A stretch of 64,000 nucleotides of DNA, taken from positions 806,001 through 870,000 of the forward strand of contig NZ_FOVH01000002.1 in the NCBI RefSeq assembly GCF_900115095.1, read 5' to 3'. Numbering within the stretch: the stretch's first letter is position 1; each line of letters opens with the position of its first letter. Made by a program: the position numbers and the translations under genes. Positions 44,578 through 55,832 of this stretch are shown here, piece after piece. The notes beneath the pieces are model-generated. The model worked only from the letters and a program-made list of their open reading frames with translations, was not told where the DNA came from and ran no database searches. Origin of the DNA: Actinomadura madurae. Its GTDB lineage: Bacteria; Actinomycetota; Actinomycetes; Streptosporangiales; Streptosporangiaceae.

Positions 44578-46734
44578 ATGACGGCTGCGAACAGGTTCTC
44601 CTCCCTGCCCTGCGGGCGGCGGGGCAAGTGGGTAGTGCTGGCCGTCTGGATCGTCATCCTGGCCGTCGCGATGCCGCTGGCCGGCAAGCTCACCGGCGCG
44701 CAGACCAACGAGTCGTCGGCGTGGCTGCCGAGCAACGCCGAGTCCACCCGGGTCGTCGAGGAGTCCGAGCGGTTCACGCCCGCCGACACCTTCCCGGCGG
44801 TGATCGTCTACCACCGGGACGGCGCCCCGCTGACCGCCGCCGACCGGGCGAAGGCCGCGGCGGACGTGCCCCGGCTGCGGGCCGTCACCGGCGACCCGGA
44901 GGGCTCCGACCCGCCCCGGCGGCTCGCCGTGGACGTCCAGGGCCCGATCCCCGCCAAGGACGGCACGGCCCTGGAGACGATCGTCTCGGTCCAGGTCGGC
45001 AACGGGGGCTGGGACCTGCTCGGCCCCGCCGTCGACGACTACCGCGACATCGTCCAGCGCGGGGACCCCGGCCTGTCGGCGCACGTGACCGGCCCGGCCG
45101 GGTACGCGGGCGACTTCAGCAACGTCTTCGCCGGCTTCGACGCGACCCTGCTGCTCATCACCGCCGCCATCGTCATCGCGATCCTGCTGATCACCTACCG
45201 CAGCCCGATCCTGTGGCTCGCGCCGCTGCTGTGCGTGGGCTTCGCGCTGACGGCCGCCCAGGCGCTCATCTACCTGCTGGCCGCGCACGCCGGGCTCACC
45301 GTCAACGGGCAGGCCGCGTTCATCCTGACCGTGCTGGTCTTCGGCGCCGGCACCGACTACGCGCTGCTGCTGGTCGCCCGCTACCGGGAGGAGCTGCGGC
45401 GGCACCGCGACCGGCACGAGGCGATGGCGATCGCCCTGCACCGCGCCGGCCCCGCGATCATCGCGAGCGGCTCGACGGTCGCGCTCGGCATGCTGTGCCT
45501 GCTCGTCGCCGTCCTCAACTCGACCAAGAGCATGGGCCCGGTGATGGCGATCGGCGTCGTCGTCGCGCTCGCCGCGATGGTCACGCTGCTGCCCGCGCTG
45601 CTGGTCATCGGCGGGCGCTGGATGTTCTGGCCCCGCCGCCCGGCCTACGGGACGGCCGAGCCGTCCGAGCGGGGCCTGTGGGCGCGGGCCGGCGCCGCCA
45701 TCGCGACCCGCCCCCGCATCACCTGGATCGTCACCGCCGTGGTGCTCGGCGCGCTCGCCACCGGGATCTTCGGCCTGCGCACCGGCTCGCTGCCCAGCAA
45801 GGACGCGTTCAGCACCGGCAAACCGGACTCGGTCACCGGCGAGGAGGTGCTCGCCCGGCACTTCCCGGCCGGGAGCGGATCACCCGTCCAGATCGTCACC
45901 AACGCGGGGACGCAGGACGAGGTCACCGCGGCCCTCGCCACCGTCCCCGGCCTGACCGCGGTCGCGCCGGCCGGGAACGACCCGGGGCGGCCGATCGAGG
46001 GCCGGGTGTACCTGGAGGGCACGCTCACCGCCGCGCCCGACAGCGAACGGGCGTTCACCGCGGTCGAGCGCGCCCGCACCGCCGCGCACGCCGTGCCGGG
46101 CGCGGACGCCCTGGTCGGCGGGACGTCGGCGGTGACGCTCGACATCAACGACGCCTCCCACCGGGACCAGAACGCCGTCATCCCGCTGGTCCTCGTCGTC
46201 GTGCTCGCGATCCTCGGGCTGCTGCTGCGCGCCGTCGTCGCGCCGCTGATCCTCGTCGCGACCGTCGTGCTGTCGTACGCGGCGGCGCTCGGCGTCAGCG
46301 CGCTGGTGTTCAACCACGTGTTCGGGTTCGCCTCAGCGGACCCGTCGTTCCCGCTGTGGGCGTTCGTGTTCCTCGTGGCGCTCGGCACCGACTACAACAT
46401 CTTCCTGATGACGCGCGTCCACGAGGAGGCCAAGCGGCACGGGACCCGGCGCGGCGCGCTGATCGGGCTCGCCGCGACCGGCGGGGTCATCACCTCGGCG
46501 GGCGCCGTCCTCGCGGGGACGTTCGCCGCGCTCGGCTCGCTGCCGCTCGTGTTCGTCGCCGAGCTCGGCTTCACGGTCGCGTTCGGGGTGCTGCTCGACA
46601 CGTTCATCGTCCGGTCGGTGCTGGTCACCGCGCTGAACCTGGATCTCGGCCGGCACATGTGGTGGCCGAGCGCGCTGTCCCGGGCCCGGTCCCCGGCCGC
46701 CGCGCGGGAGGCCGCCACCGCCGCCCGCGAGTAG
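44578..46734 (+). CDS. MMPL/RND-family transporter
   Basis: This 718-residue integral membrane protein begins with one transmembrane helix (WVVLAVWIVILAVAMPL). A large outer loop follows, then five helices including ILTVLVFGAGTDYALLLVARYREEL, the family signature with the proton-relay GTDY. The second half repeats the plan, ending in FPLWAFVFLVALGTDYNIFLMTRVHEEA and LDTFIVRSVLV. The duplicated topology and length match the short MMPL transporters of actinomycetes, which export lipids, siderophores or toxic compounds using the proton gradient. The cargo is unknown. ATG 44578 is preceded by a GGGGG tract. The gene is convergent with the kinase gene. Confidence 0.93.
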   Translation: MTAANRFSSLPCGRRGKWVVLAVWIVILAVAMPLAGKLTGAQTNESSAWLPSNAESTRVVEESERFTPADTFPAVIVYHRDGAPLTAADRAKAAADVPRLRAVTGDPEGSDPPRRLAVDVQGPIPAKDGTALETIVSVQVGNGGWDLLGPAVDDYRDIVQRGDPGLSAHVTGPAGYAGDFSNVFAGFDATLLLITAAIVIAILLITYRSPILWLAPLLCVGFALTAAQALIYLLAAHAGLTVNGQAAFILTVLVFGAGTDYALLLVARYREELRRHRDRHEAMAIALHRAGPAIIASGSTVALGMLCLLVAVLNSTKSMGPVMAIGVVVALAAMVTLLPALLVIGGRWMFWPRRPAYGTAEPSERGLWARAGAAIATRPRITWIVTAVVLGALATGIFGLRTGSLPSKDAFSTGKPDSVTGEEVLARHFPAGSGSPVQIVTNAGTQDEVTAALATVPGLTAVAPAGNDPGRPIEGRVYLEGTLTAAPDSERAFTAVERARTAAHAVPGADALVGGTSAVTLDINDASHRDQNAVIPLVLVVVLAILGLLLRAVVAPLILVATVVLSYAAALGVSALVFNHVFGFASADPSFPLWAFVFLVALGTDYNIFLMTRVHEEAKRHGTRRGALIGLAATGGVITSAGAVLAGTFAALGSLPLVFVAELGFTVAFGVLLDTFIVRSVLVTALNLDLGRHMWWPSALSRARSPAAAREAATAARE

Positions 46735-46743
46735 CGCCGGCGG

Positions 46744-48909
<2,166 letters not shown>

Positions 48910-49038
48910 GGAGAGATCACCTTTCAACCCCACGGAGCCACGTCCTGGCGGGCCGCCCCACGGCGGCACGCGGCCCCGACGTTCCATACGATGTCAGAGG
49001 ACGCGCCCAGGTTCTAGCGTCCGCCCGACGATCTCGGA

Positions 49039-52000
49039 TCAGTGGAAGTTGCGAGCTTTGACGCGGCCGGGGACGGGGAGGCGCCTGAGCCGGGTGGCGC
49101 GGACGCTGGTGACACCGTCGGCGCGCTCCAGCCGGCCTCCGACCAGCAGCGCCTGCGAGTCGACGGCGAGGCCGCGGTACCGCTGGAACACCTGCGGCGG
49201 GCACACCACGTTGATGATGCCGGTCTCGTCCTCCAGGGTCATGAAGACGATGCCGCCGGCGGTCGGCGGGCGCTGCCGGTGGGTGACGAGGCCCGCGACG
49301 ACGACGTTGGTGTCGCCCGGCGTCCCGGCGAGCCGTACGGCGGAGAGGGCGCCCAGCTCGTCCAGCGCCTCCCGGACGTGGGCGACGGGGTGGGTGTGGG
49401 AGACGCCCGTCGCCCACAGGTCGGCGAGGGTCTCCTCGATGGGCGTCATCGGCGGCAGGGCGGGGGCGGACGCGCCCGGGGCGACGCCTTCGAGCTGCCC
49501 CGGCCCTGACCCGGCGAGGGCGCCCGCCGCCCACAGGGCCTCCCGCCGCGACAGGCCGAACCCGTCGAACGCGCCCGCGGTGGCGAGGGCCTCCAGGGCG
49601 CCGGCCGACAGCGGAACGCGCCGGGCGAGGTCCTCCATGCTCGTGTAGGGGCGCCCGGCCGCGACGGCCTCCGCCGTGTCGTCGCCCAGGTTGCGGATTC
49701 CGGCGAACCCGAGCCGTATCGCGGGCTGGGCCGCGGCGGGCGCGTGCGGATGGCCGGACTCGACCTCGATCGGCTCCTCCAGCGTGGGATGGACGTCGCT
49801 GGCGTTGATGTCCACGCTCCTGACCACGACACCGTGCCGGCGGGCATCGTTCAGGAGGCTGTGCGGACTGTAGAACCCCATCGGCTGGTTGCGCACCAGG
49901 GCGGCCGTGAAGGCGGCCGGGTAGTGGCGCTTCAGCCAGGCGCTCGCGTACACCAGGTGGGCGAAGCTCTGCGCGTGCGACTCGGGGAACCCGAACCCGG
50001 TGAAGCCGAGGATCTTCTCGTACACGCTCTCGGCGATCTCGGCCGGGATGCCGCGCTCGGCCATCCCGTCCAGCAGCCGCCGCCTCAGCCGCTCGACCCG
50101 TTCGGGGGCGCGCTTGGCGCCCATCGCCTGCCGCAGCCGGTCGGACTCGGCCGGCGTGAAGCCCGCGCAGTCCACGGCGAGCTGCATCATCTGCTCCTGG
50201 AACAGCGGGACGCCGAGCGTGCGCGACAGGGCCGGCTCCATCAGCGGATGCGGGCACTCGGCGGGTTCCAGGCCCTTGCGCCGCCGCAGGTACGGGTGGA
50301 CGGACCCGCCCTGGATCGGCCCCGGACGGATCAGCGCGACCTCCACCACCAGGTCGTAGAACTCGCGGGGCCGCAGCCGCGGCAGCGTCGCCATCTGCGC
50401 CCGCGACTCGACCTGGAACACCCCGACCGTGTCGGCGTCGCACAGCATGTCGTACACCTCATGGTCTTCCGGCGGGATCGACTGCAGGTCGTACCGGCGC
50501 CCGTGGTGCCGCTCCACCAGGTCGAAGCAGTCGTGCAGCGCGGCGAGCATGCCGAGGCCGAGCAGGTCGAACTTGACGAGGCCGGCCGCCGCGCAGTCGT
50601 CCTTGTCCCACTGCAGGACGCTGCGGTCCGCCATCGTCGCCCACTCGATCGGGCAGATCTCGCCGACGGGCCGGTCCGCGATGACCATGCCGCCGGAGTG
50701 GATCCCGAGGTGGCGGGGCAGCGTCAGCATCCGGCCCGCCAGCTCCGCCACCGGCGCCGGGATGTCGTTCTCCGCGCCGACCGGGTCGCGCGGGTCGATG
50801 CCCTTGGACCACGCGTCCTGCTGGCCGGGGGAGAAGCCGAGCGCGCGCGCCGCGTCCCGCACGGCCATCCGCGGCCGGTAGCTGATGACGTTCGCGACCT
50901 GGGCCGTGCACTCCCGCCCGTACTTCCGGTAGACGTACTGGATGGCCTCCTCGCGCCGCCGGTGCTCGATGTCCAGGTCGATGTCGGGCGGGCCGTCCCG
51001 GCCGGGCGACAGGAACCGCTCGAACAGCAGCCCGTGCCGGACGGCGTCCACACCGGTGATGCCGAGCGCGTAGCAGACCGCCGAGTTGGCCGCCGACCCC
51101 CGCCCCTGGCAGAGGATCCCCCTGCTCCGGCAGAACTCCACGATGTCGTGGACGATCAGGAAGTAGCCGGGGAAGCGGAGCTGCTCGATGACGTCCAGCT
51201 CCTTGGCGATCTGCTCGTAGGCGCCGGAGATCCGCTCCCGCTCGGGCGGCCCGTACCGCTGGAGCGCGCCCTCCTGCACCAGGTGCCGCAGCCAGCTCGC
51301 CTCGGTGTGGCCGTCCGGGACGGGCCAGTCGGGCAGCCTCGGCGCGACCACCTCGAAGCCGAACAGGCAGTCTCTCGCCAGCGCGACCGTCCGCTCCCGG
51401 ACGCCGGGGAACCGCGCCAGCCGCCTCTCCATCTCGGCGCCGCCGCGGACGTGCGCGGTCCCGTTCGCGGGAAGCCACCCCGCCATCTCGTCCAGGCCGC
51501 GCCGGGCCCGGACGGCCGCCAGCGCCTGCGCCAGCCGCGCGTCGGCTCCGGGCGCCGCGTAGTGGACGTTGTTGGACGCGACCACGTCCACCCCGACACG
51601 CCGCGCCAGCGCGAACAGGGCGTCGTTGCGGAGGTCGTCGTCGGGCTGGTCGTGGTCGATCAACTCGACGAACACGTTGCCGCGGCCGAACCTGCCGACG
51701 AGGTCGCGCAGCTCCCGCTCGGCCGCGTCCGGCCCGCCCGCCTCCAACGCCGCCGGGACCGGGCCCTTCCGGCACCCGGTCAGCACCGCCCAGTGGCCCT
51801 CGTGGGCCCCGGCCAGCGCGTCCAGGTCGTACACGGGACGGCCCTTGCGCCCGCCCGCGAGCTGCGCAGCCGTGATCGCCGAGCAGAGCCGCGCGTACCC
51901 GGGCGCGCCCCGGGCGAGGACGAGCAGGTGCCGCCCCGCGGGGTCGGGCTCGCCGGTCTGCGGTCCCGGCAGGCCGAGGCTCAGCTCCGCGCCGAACACC

Positions 52001-52341
52001 GTCCCGACGCCGGCCTCGCTCGCGGCCTGCGCGAACTGCACGGCGCCGTACATGCCGTCGTGGTCGGTGATCGCCATCGCCTCCACGCCGAGCCGCGCGG
52101 CCTCGGCGACCAGCGAGCCGGGGTCGCTCGCCCCGTCCAGGAAGCTGAACGAGGAGTGGGCGTGCAGCTCCGCCCACGGCACGTCCGCGACCGCCCGGCG
52201 CGGCGCGGCGGGCGGCTCCGGCGGCGGCTCCGGACCTCGCGCGCTGTGACCCTCCGCATCGCCTGGCGACCGTTCGCCGGGCCGCCAGGAGAGCCGCTGC
52301 TCGACCTCCCGCCACGGAATGGGCGGATTGTGCCACCCCAT
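49039..52341 (-). CDS. dnaE2: error-prone DNA polymerase III alpha subunit DnaE2 (ImuC)
   Basis: The product is 1100 residues, the normal DnaE2 length. The PHP domain starts near 58 (ELHAHSSFSFLDGAS, MAITDHDGMYG). The polymerase core has GPPDIDLDIEH near 450, with the catalytic Asp pair, and LVKFDLLGLGML. Tandem HhH-type helices and an OB-fold (NVVVAGLVTHRQRPP, FMTLEDETGIINVV) complete it. It lacks the long C-terminal tail of replicative DnaE1. With ImuA' and ImuB it forms the damage-inducible translesion complex responsible for SOS mutagenesis in actinobacteria. It starts 9 nt after the imuB stop, and the three genes form one operon under the LexA box at 54684. Confidence 0.97.
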   Translation of the reverse strand: MGWHNPPIPWREVEQRLSWRPGERSPGDAEGHSARGPEPPPEPPAAPRRAVADVPWAELHAHSSFSFLDGASDPGSLVAEAARLGVEAMAITDHDGMYGAVQFAQAASEAGVGTVFGAELSLGLPGPQTGEPDPAGRHLLVLARGAPGYARLCSAITAAQLAGGRKGRPVYDLDALAGAHEGHWAVLTGCRKGPVPAALEAGGPDAAERELRDLVGRFGRGNVFVELIDHDQPDDDLRNDALFALARRVGVDVVASNNVHYAAPGADARLAQALAAVRARRGLDEMAGWLPANGTAHVRGGAEMERRLARFPGVRERTVALARDCLFGFEVVAPRLPDWPVPDGHTEASWLRHLVQEGALQRYGPPERERISGAYEQIAKELDVIEQLRFPGYFLIVHDIVEFCRSRGILCQGRGSAANSAVCYALGITGVDAVRHGLLFERFLSPGRDGPPDIDLDIEHRRREEAIQYVYRKYGRECTAQVANVISYRPRMAVRDAARALGFSPGQQDAWSKGIDPRDPVGAENDIPAPVAELAGRMLTLPRHLGIHSGGMVIADRPVGEICPIEWATMADRSVLQWDKDDCAAAGLVKFDLLGLGMLAALHDCFDLVERHHGRRYDLQSIPPEDHEVYDMLCDADTVGVFQVESRAQMATLPRLRPREFYDLVVEVALIRPGPIQGGSVHPYLRRRKGLEPAECPHPLMEPALSRTLGVPLFQEQMMQLAVDCAGFTPAESDRLRQAMGAKRAPERVERLRRRLLDGMAERGIPAEIAESVYEKILGFTGFGFPESHAQSFAHLVYASAWLKRHYPAAFTAALVRNQPMGFYSPHSLLNDARRHGVVVRSVDINASDVHPTLEEPIEVESGHPHAPAAAQPAIRLGFAGIRNLGDDTAEAVAAGRPYTSMEDLARRVPLSAGALEALATAGAFDGFGLSRREALWAAGALAGSGPGQLEGVAPGASAPALPPMTPIEETLADLWATGVSHTHPVAHVREALDELGALSAVRLAGTPGDTNVVVAGLVTHRQRPPTAGGIVFMTLEDETGIINVVCPPQVFQRYRGLAVDSQALLVGGRLERADGVTSVRATRLRRLPVPGRVKARNFH

Positions 52342-52350
52342 CAGCGCCCG

Positions 52351-53874
52351 CTAGTCATAGACGGCCTCGACGTGCCAGCGCCCGCCCTCGACGGCGAGCA
52401 GGTAGGCGGCGCCGTCCTCGGTGGTGACCTGGAACCGGGCCCGGCGCCGCGCGGCGGCGGGGTCCCACCAGCGCTCGTCCGCGGGCCACGGGCCCGTCCA
52501 GCCGGTGACCGCGGCGGGCCGCCCGCGGACCGCGAGCACCGCGGGCGGCGCGGACACCTCGCACCGCGCGGACACCACGACCGCCGCCCCGGACGCGTCG
52601 ACCAGCTCGGCGGGGGACGGCTCCGCCGGGACGACCGCCGGCGCGGGCCCGGACACCCGGCCGGGCCACGGTCCCTCCGGCGGGCCGGCGGGTGGCACGT
52701 CGCCGACCGGTACCCGCACGACCCGCTCGCCCGGCCCGCGCCCGCCCACCAGCACCGGCCGCGTGATCCCGTGGTGGCCGAGGAGGGCCTGGACGCGGTC
52801 GGCGGCCCGCGCGATCCGGTCGGTGACGGCGGTCCGGCCCCACAGCCCCTCCTGCCGCCCCTCGTCGGGGACGAGCTGGTCGGGCGCCAGCTCGACCCAG
52901 GTCACGCCGCCCCAGACGGCGTCGGCGCCGCCGCCCGGCCCCGCCGGATCGTGGGCCGAGAGCTGCCAGCGCACGCGCTCGGCGACGGCCAGCGCCGACA
53001 GGCCGTCGTGCCGCCACAGCCGCCGCAGCACGTGACCGCCGGCGAACCCCACCGCGACCTCCAGCCGGACGCACGCCAGCCCGCCCGCCGCGAGCCCCTC
53101 GTGCAGCTCGCCCGCCAGCCGCTTCACCGCGAACACCACCCGCTCCGCCTGCTCGGCGGGCGGGTCGAAGCCGGCGCGCACCGACAGGTCCGCGGCGCCC
53201 TCGACCGGCGCGAGCGGGCGCGGTTCCTCGCCCCGCGCCAGCCGGTGCGCGAGCGCCCCGTCCGCCCCGAACCGCCCGGCGACGTGCCCGGACGGCAGCG
53301 CGGCGAAGTCGCCGAGCGTCCTGATGCCGAGGCGCCGGAGCAGGTCGGCCAGGTCCGGCCGGTCGAGGACGGCGGGCGGGTACGGCGCGAGGAACGCCGC
53401 CGCGCGGCCCTCCGGCACGACCACGCCGCCCTGCCCGGCGCGGGCCGCCAGCTCCGCCGCGAACAGCCCGTCCGCGACGCCGGTCCCGCAGTCGAAGCCG
53501 GCCTCCACCACCGTGTCCTGCACGAGGACGCGCAGCGCCTCCTCGCCCCCGTAGAACCGGGCCGGCCCGCGCGCCGCGATGGCGCACAGCCCCGGCCGCA
53601 CCACCTCCACGCGCGGCGTCAGCTCGGCGACCGTCTCCACCACGGCCTCGAACAGCCGCCCCTCGGCGTCGGTGTCCCGATCGCGGACCACCAGTTCCGG
53701 GCAGCGGCGCTGCGCGTCCCGGAGCCGCTGCCCGCGCCGCACCCCCTCGGCCCGCGCCGCCGCCGTGCAGGCCGCCACCTGGCCCTGCGCCACCGCGGCG
53801 CCCGGGGTCGCCGCGTCGATCCCGACCGCGGTGACCGGCCAGTCCGGGCACCACACCACCAGCACCCGCGTCAC
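52351..53874 (-). CDS. imuB: ImuB, catalytically inactive Y-family polymerase homologue
   Basis: The product is 507 residues from GTG 53874, which overlaps the ImuA' stop (GTGA). It has the Y-family fold, but the catalytic acids are missing: the first motif reads VLVVWCPDWPVTAVG instead of DMDxFFxxVE, and the second reads GLCAIAARGPARFYGG without the SxDE pair. ImuB therefore acts as an adaptor, as known from mycobacteria. The thumb/HhH region (LADLLRRLGIRTLGDFAALP) and little-finger region remain. QEGLWG near 340 is a good beta-clamp-binding motif. The C-terminal tail probably binds ImuA' and DnaE2. Confidence 0.94.
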   Translation of the reverse strand: MTRVLVVWCPDWPVTAVGIDAATPGAAVAQGQVAACTAAARAEGVRRGQRLRDAQRRCPELVVRDRDTDAEGRLFEAVVETVAELTPRVEVVRPGLCAIAARGPARFYGGEEALRVLVQDTVVEAGFDCGTGVADGLFAAELAARAGQGGVVVPEGRAAAFLAPYPPAVLDRPDLADLLRRLGIRTLGDFAALPSGHVAGRFGADGALAHRLARGEEPRPLAPVEGAADLSVRAGFDPPAEQAERVVFAVKRLAGELHEGLAAGGLACVRLEVAVGFAGGHVLRRLWRHDGLSALAVAERVRWQLSAHDPAGPGGGADAVWGGVTWVELAPDQLVPDEGRQEGLWGRTAVTDRIARAADRVQALLGHHGITRPVLVGGRGPGERVVRVPVGDVPPAGPPEGPWPGRVSGPAPAVVPAEPSPAELVDASGAAVVVSARCEVSAPPAVLAVRGRPAAVTGWTGPWPADERWWDPAAARRRARFQVTTEDGAAYLLAVEGGRWHVEAVYD

Positions 53875-54647
53875 GCGACCCCCTCCCCGGCCGGCGCGTG
53901 GGCTCGGGGGAGGACCGGGCGCGGTGTGTGCACCGGCGCCCCCGCCGCGACGGTGCCCGGGACGAGCTCCAGCGGCGGCCGTGCCGTCTCGTCCGTCCTG
54001 ACGGTGCCGTCCGGGGCGGGGAGCCAGAGGCGGGCGCGGCGGCCGCGCCCGGGCGCGTCGCGGCCCTCGGCGACGATCTCGACGCGGCGGCCGGTCAGCC
54101 GCCCGTGGCCGCCGGCGAGGCCCTCCCAGGCCGCGTCCTCCAGCCGGAGCCGCAGCCGGACGCCGGGCCAGTCGCCGGCGAACGCGCCGGTCAGCGTGAG
54201 CACGCAGCCGTGCTTGCGGGCCAGCGCCGACAGGCGGCGGACCGCGGCGGCGCCCGGACGCTCCGGCGGGCACAGCAGGACCAGCTCGACGGCCTCGGCC
54301 AGCGCGGCCACGACGTCCGGCCAGCGGTCGCCGGGGTCGTCGACGAGCAGCAGCCGCTCGGGGGCGGCGCCCATGCCGGCCGCGGCGGCCGCGCCGAAGC
54401 CGGGGAGGCCGACCACGCCGCACCAGCCTCCGGTGCCGTCCTCGCCGCCGTGCCGGGACACGCCCGCGACGAGGGCGAGGCCGAGGGACCCGGCCCCGGG
54501 ACCGCCGAGGCCGACGATCGAGCCGGGCCGCAGCCCGCCGCCGGGGACCACGGCCCGCAGCGCGGGCAGCACGGGCACCGCCGCGTCCGGACTCGGCCCC
54601 GTGTTCTCCAAGGTCGTCGCCAGGTCCCGCAGGGCCGCCTCCGGCAC
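53871..54647 (-). CDS. imuA': ImuA'-like RecA-fold accessory protein
   Basis: The product is 258 residues from GTG 54647, with GAGGAGGGA 5 nt upstream. The P-loop region is degenerate (SIVGLGGPGAGSLGLALVAG) and LLLVDDPGDRWPDVVAALAEAVELVLL takes the Walker B place, so ATP use is doubtful. The sequence is poorly conserved, as usual for actinobacterial ImuA'. Identification rests on the RecA-like core plus its position as first gene of the imuA'-imuB-dnaE2 operon and the coupled GTGA junction. In mycobacteria ImuA' is essential for the mutasome and interacts with ImuB. Confidence 0.88.
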   Translation of the reverse strand: MPEAALRDLATTLENTGPSPDAAVPVLPALRAVVPGGGLRPGSIVGLGGPGAGSLGLALVAGVSRHGGEDGTGGWCGVVGLPGFGAAAAAGMGAAPERLLLVDDPGDRWPDVVAALAEAVELVLLCPPERPGAAAVRRLSALARKHGCVLTLTGAFAGDWPGVRLRLRLEDAAWEGLAGGHGRLTGRRVEIVAEGRDAPGRGRRARLWLPAPDGTVRTDETARPPLELVPGTVAAGAPVHTPRPVLPRAHAPAGEGVA

Positions 54648-54683
54648 GGTCGTCCCTCCTCTCGCCCCACTCCTGAACAATTT

Positions 54684-54697
54684 CGAACAAGAGTTCG
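54684..54697 (-). promoter_or_regulatory. LexA (SOS) box controlling the mutasome operon
   Basis: CGAACAAGAGTTCG on the plus strand is a full match to the GAAC-N4-GTTC core of Gram-positive and actinobacterial LexA sites. It lies 37 nt upstream of the ImuA' GTG. A TTGACA -35 element is present on the minus strand at 54708-54703, so the box sits in the promoter spacer, where LexA would block RNA polymerase until DNA damage. Confidence 0.88.
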
Positions 54698-54744
54698 ACC
54701 CGTGTCAAGTTGCCGCAGGTCACGGGGCGGAGTCGGGGGAGGTC

Positions 54745-54769
54745 GGAAGCCCGATGGCGTCGGGCTTCC
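54745..54769 (+). other. 10-bp perfect stem-loop in the leader of mtnA
   Basis: GGAAGCCCGA (54745-54754) pairs with TCGGGCTTCC (54760-54769) across a 5-nt loop, followed by CGGGATTTT. No plus-strand gene lies upstream, so this is not the terminator of a preceding gene. It could attenuate mtnA or hide its ribosome site. It is too short to be a recognisable SAM riboswitch. Confidence 0.45.
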
Positions 54770-54794
54770 CGGGATTTTGGGCATGATGGGCGGT

Positions 54795-55832
54795 ATGGAG
54801 AACGACGTGCGGACCGTCGCGTGGACGGGCGGGGGGCTCCGGCTCCTGGACCAGACCGTTCTGCCCGGCCGGGTGGAGCACGTCGTCGTGGACGACGTCG
54901 ACACGCTCGTGGACGCGATCCGGCGGCTCGTCGTGCGCGGTGCCCCCGCCCTCGGGGTGGCGGGCGCGTTCGGCGTCGCCATCGCCGTCCGGCAGGCGGC
55001 CCGGGAGGGCTGGGACGACGCCGAGCGGGACGCCGCGATCGCCCGGGTCCGGCAGGCGCGCCCGACGGCGGTGAACCTCGCGGCCGGTGTCGACCGCGTG
55101 CTCCCGTACGTCGCGAAGGGCGCCGACGCGGTGGCGGCGGAGGCCCAGGCGCTCCTGGACGAGGACGTGCGCGGCAACCGCGCCATCGGGGCGTTCGGCG
55201 CCGACTGGATTCTCGCGCGGGCGGGCGACCGGCCCCTGCGGGTCCTCACCCACTGCAACGCCGGCGCGCTCGCCACCGCCGGGTGGGGGACGGCGCTCGG
55301 CGTCGTCCGGGAGCTGCACGCCCGGGGACGCGTCGCGATGGTCTACGCCGACGAGACGCGCCCCCTCCTGCAGGGCGCGCGGCTCACCGCGTGGGAGCTC
55401 GACCGGGCGGGCATCCCGTGCGCCGTCCAGGCGGACGGCGCCGCGCCGAGCTCGATCCTGCGCGGCCTCGCGGACGTGGCGGTCATCGGCGCCGACCGGA
55501 TCGCCGCCAACGGCGACACCGCCAACAAGATCGGCTCGGTGGGCGTGGCGCTGGCGTGCCAGGCCGCCGGGATCCCGTTGGTGGTCGCCGCGCCCTGGAG
55601 CACCGTCGACCTCGCGCTGCCGGACGGCGGCGGCATCCCGATCGAGGAGCGTCCGGCCGCGGAGATCCTGTCCTGGGGCGGCGCGAGGACAGCCCCGGAC
55701 GGCGTGGGCGCGCACAACCCGGCCTTCGACGTCACGCCCGCCCGCCTAGTGACCGCGCTGGTCACCGAGACGGGCGTGCTGGAGGTGTCGGCCGGCGTGA
55801 CGCCCGCTCAGCGGGCGGCGGAGAACGCGTAG
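54795..55832 (+). CDS. mtnA: S-methyl-5-thioribose-1-phosphate isomerase
   Basis: The product is 345 residues from ATG 54795; in-frame ATGs at 54783 and 54786 add only four residues. It has [21 protein letters not shown] near 50, [20 protein letters not shown] with the catalytic Cys, and [18 protein letters not shown] with the catalytic Asp. [19 protein letters not shown] closes it, as in the aIF2B-like MtnA family. It converts methylthioribose-1-phosphate to methylthioribulose-1-phosphate in the methionine salvage pathway. No other salvage gene is adjacent. Its last 25 bases overlap the 3' end of the convergent epimerase gene. Confidence 0.95.
   Translation: MENDVRTVAWTGGGLRLLDQTVLPGRVEHVVVDDVDTLVDAIRRLVVRGAPALGVAGAFGVAIAVRQAAREGWDDAERDAAIARVRQARPTAVNLAAGVDRVLPYVAKGADAVAAEAQALLDEDVRGNRAIGAFGADWILARAGDRPLRVLTHCNAGALATAGWGTALGVVRELHARGRVAMVYADETRPLLQGARLTAWELDRAGIPCAVQADGAAPSSILRGLADVAVIGADRIAANGDTANKIGSVGVALACQAAGIPLVVAAPWSTVDLALPDGGGIPIEERPAAEILSWGGARTAPDGVGAHNPAFDVTPARLVTALVTETGVLEVSAGVTPAQRAAENA

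Noticed and set aside
49744..54786. A 1680-codon plus-strand frame across dnaE2 and imuB
   Set aside because: It is a codon-bias shadow of the two polymerase genes; the composition is low-complexity and there is no start signal.
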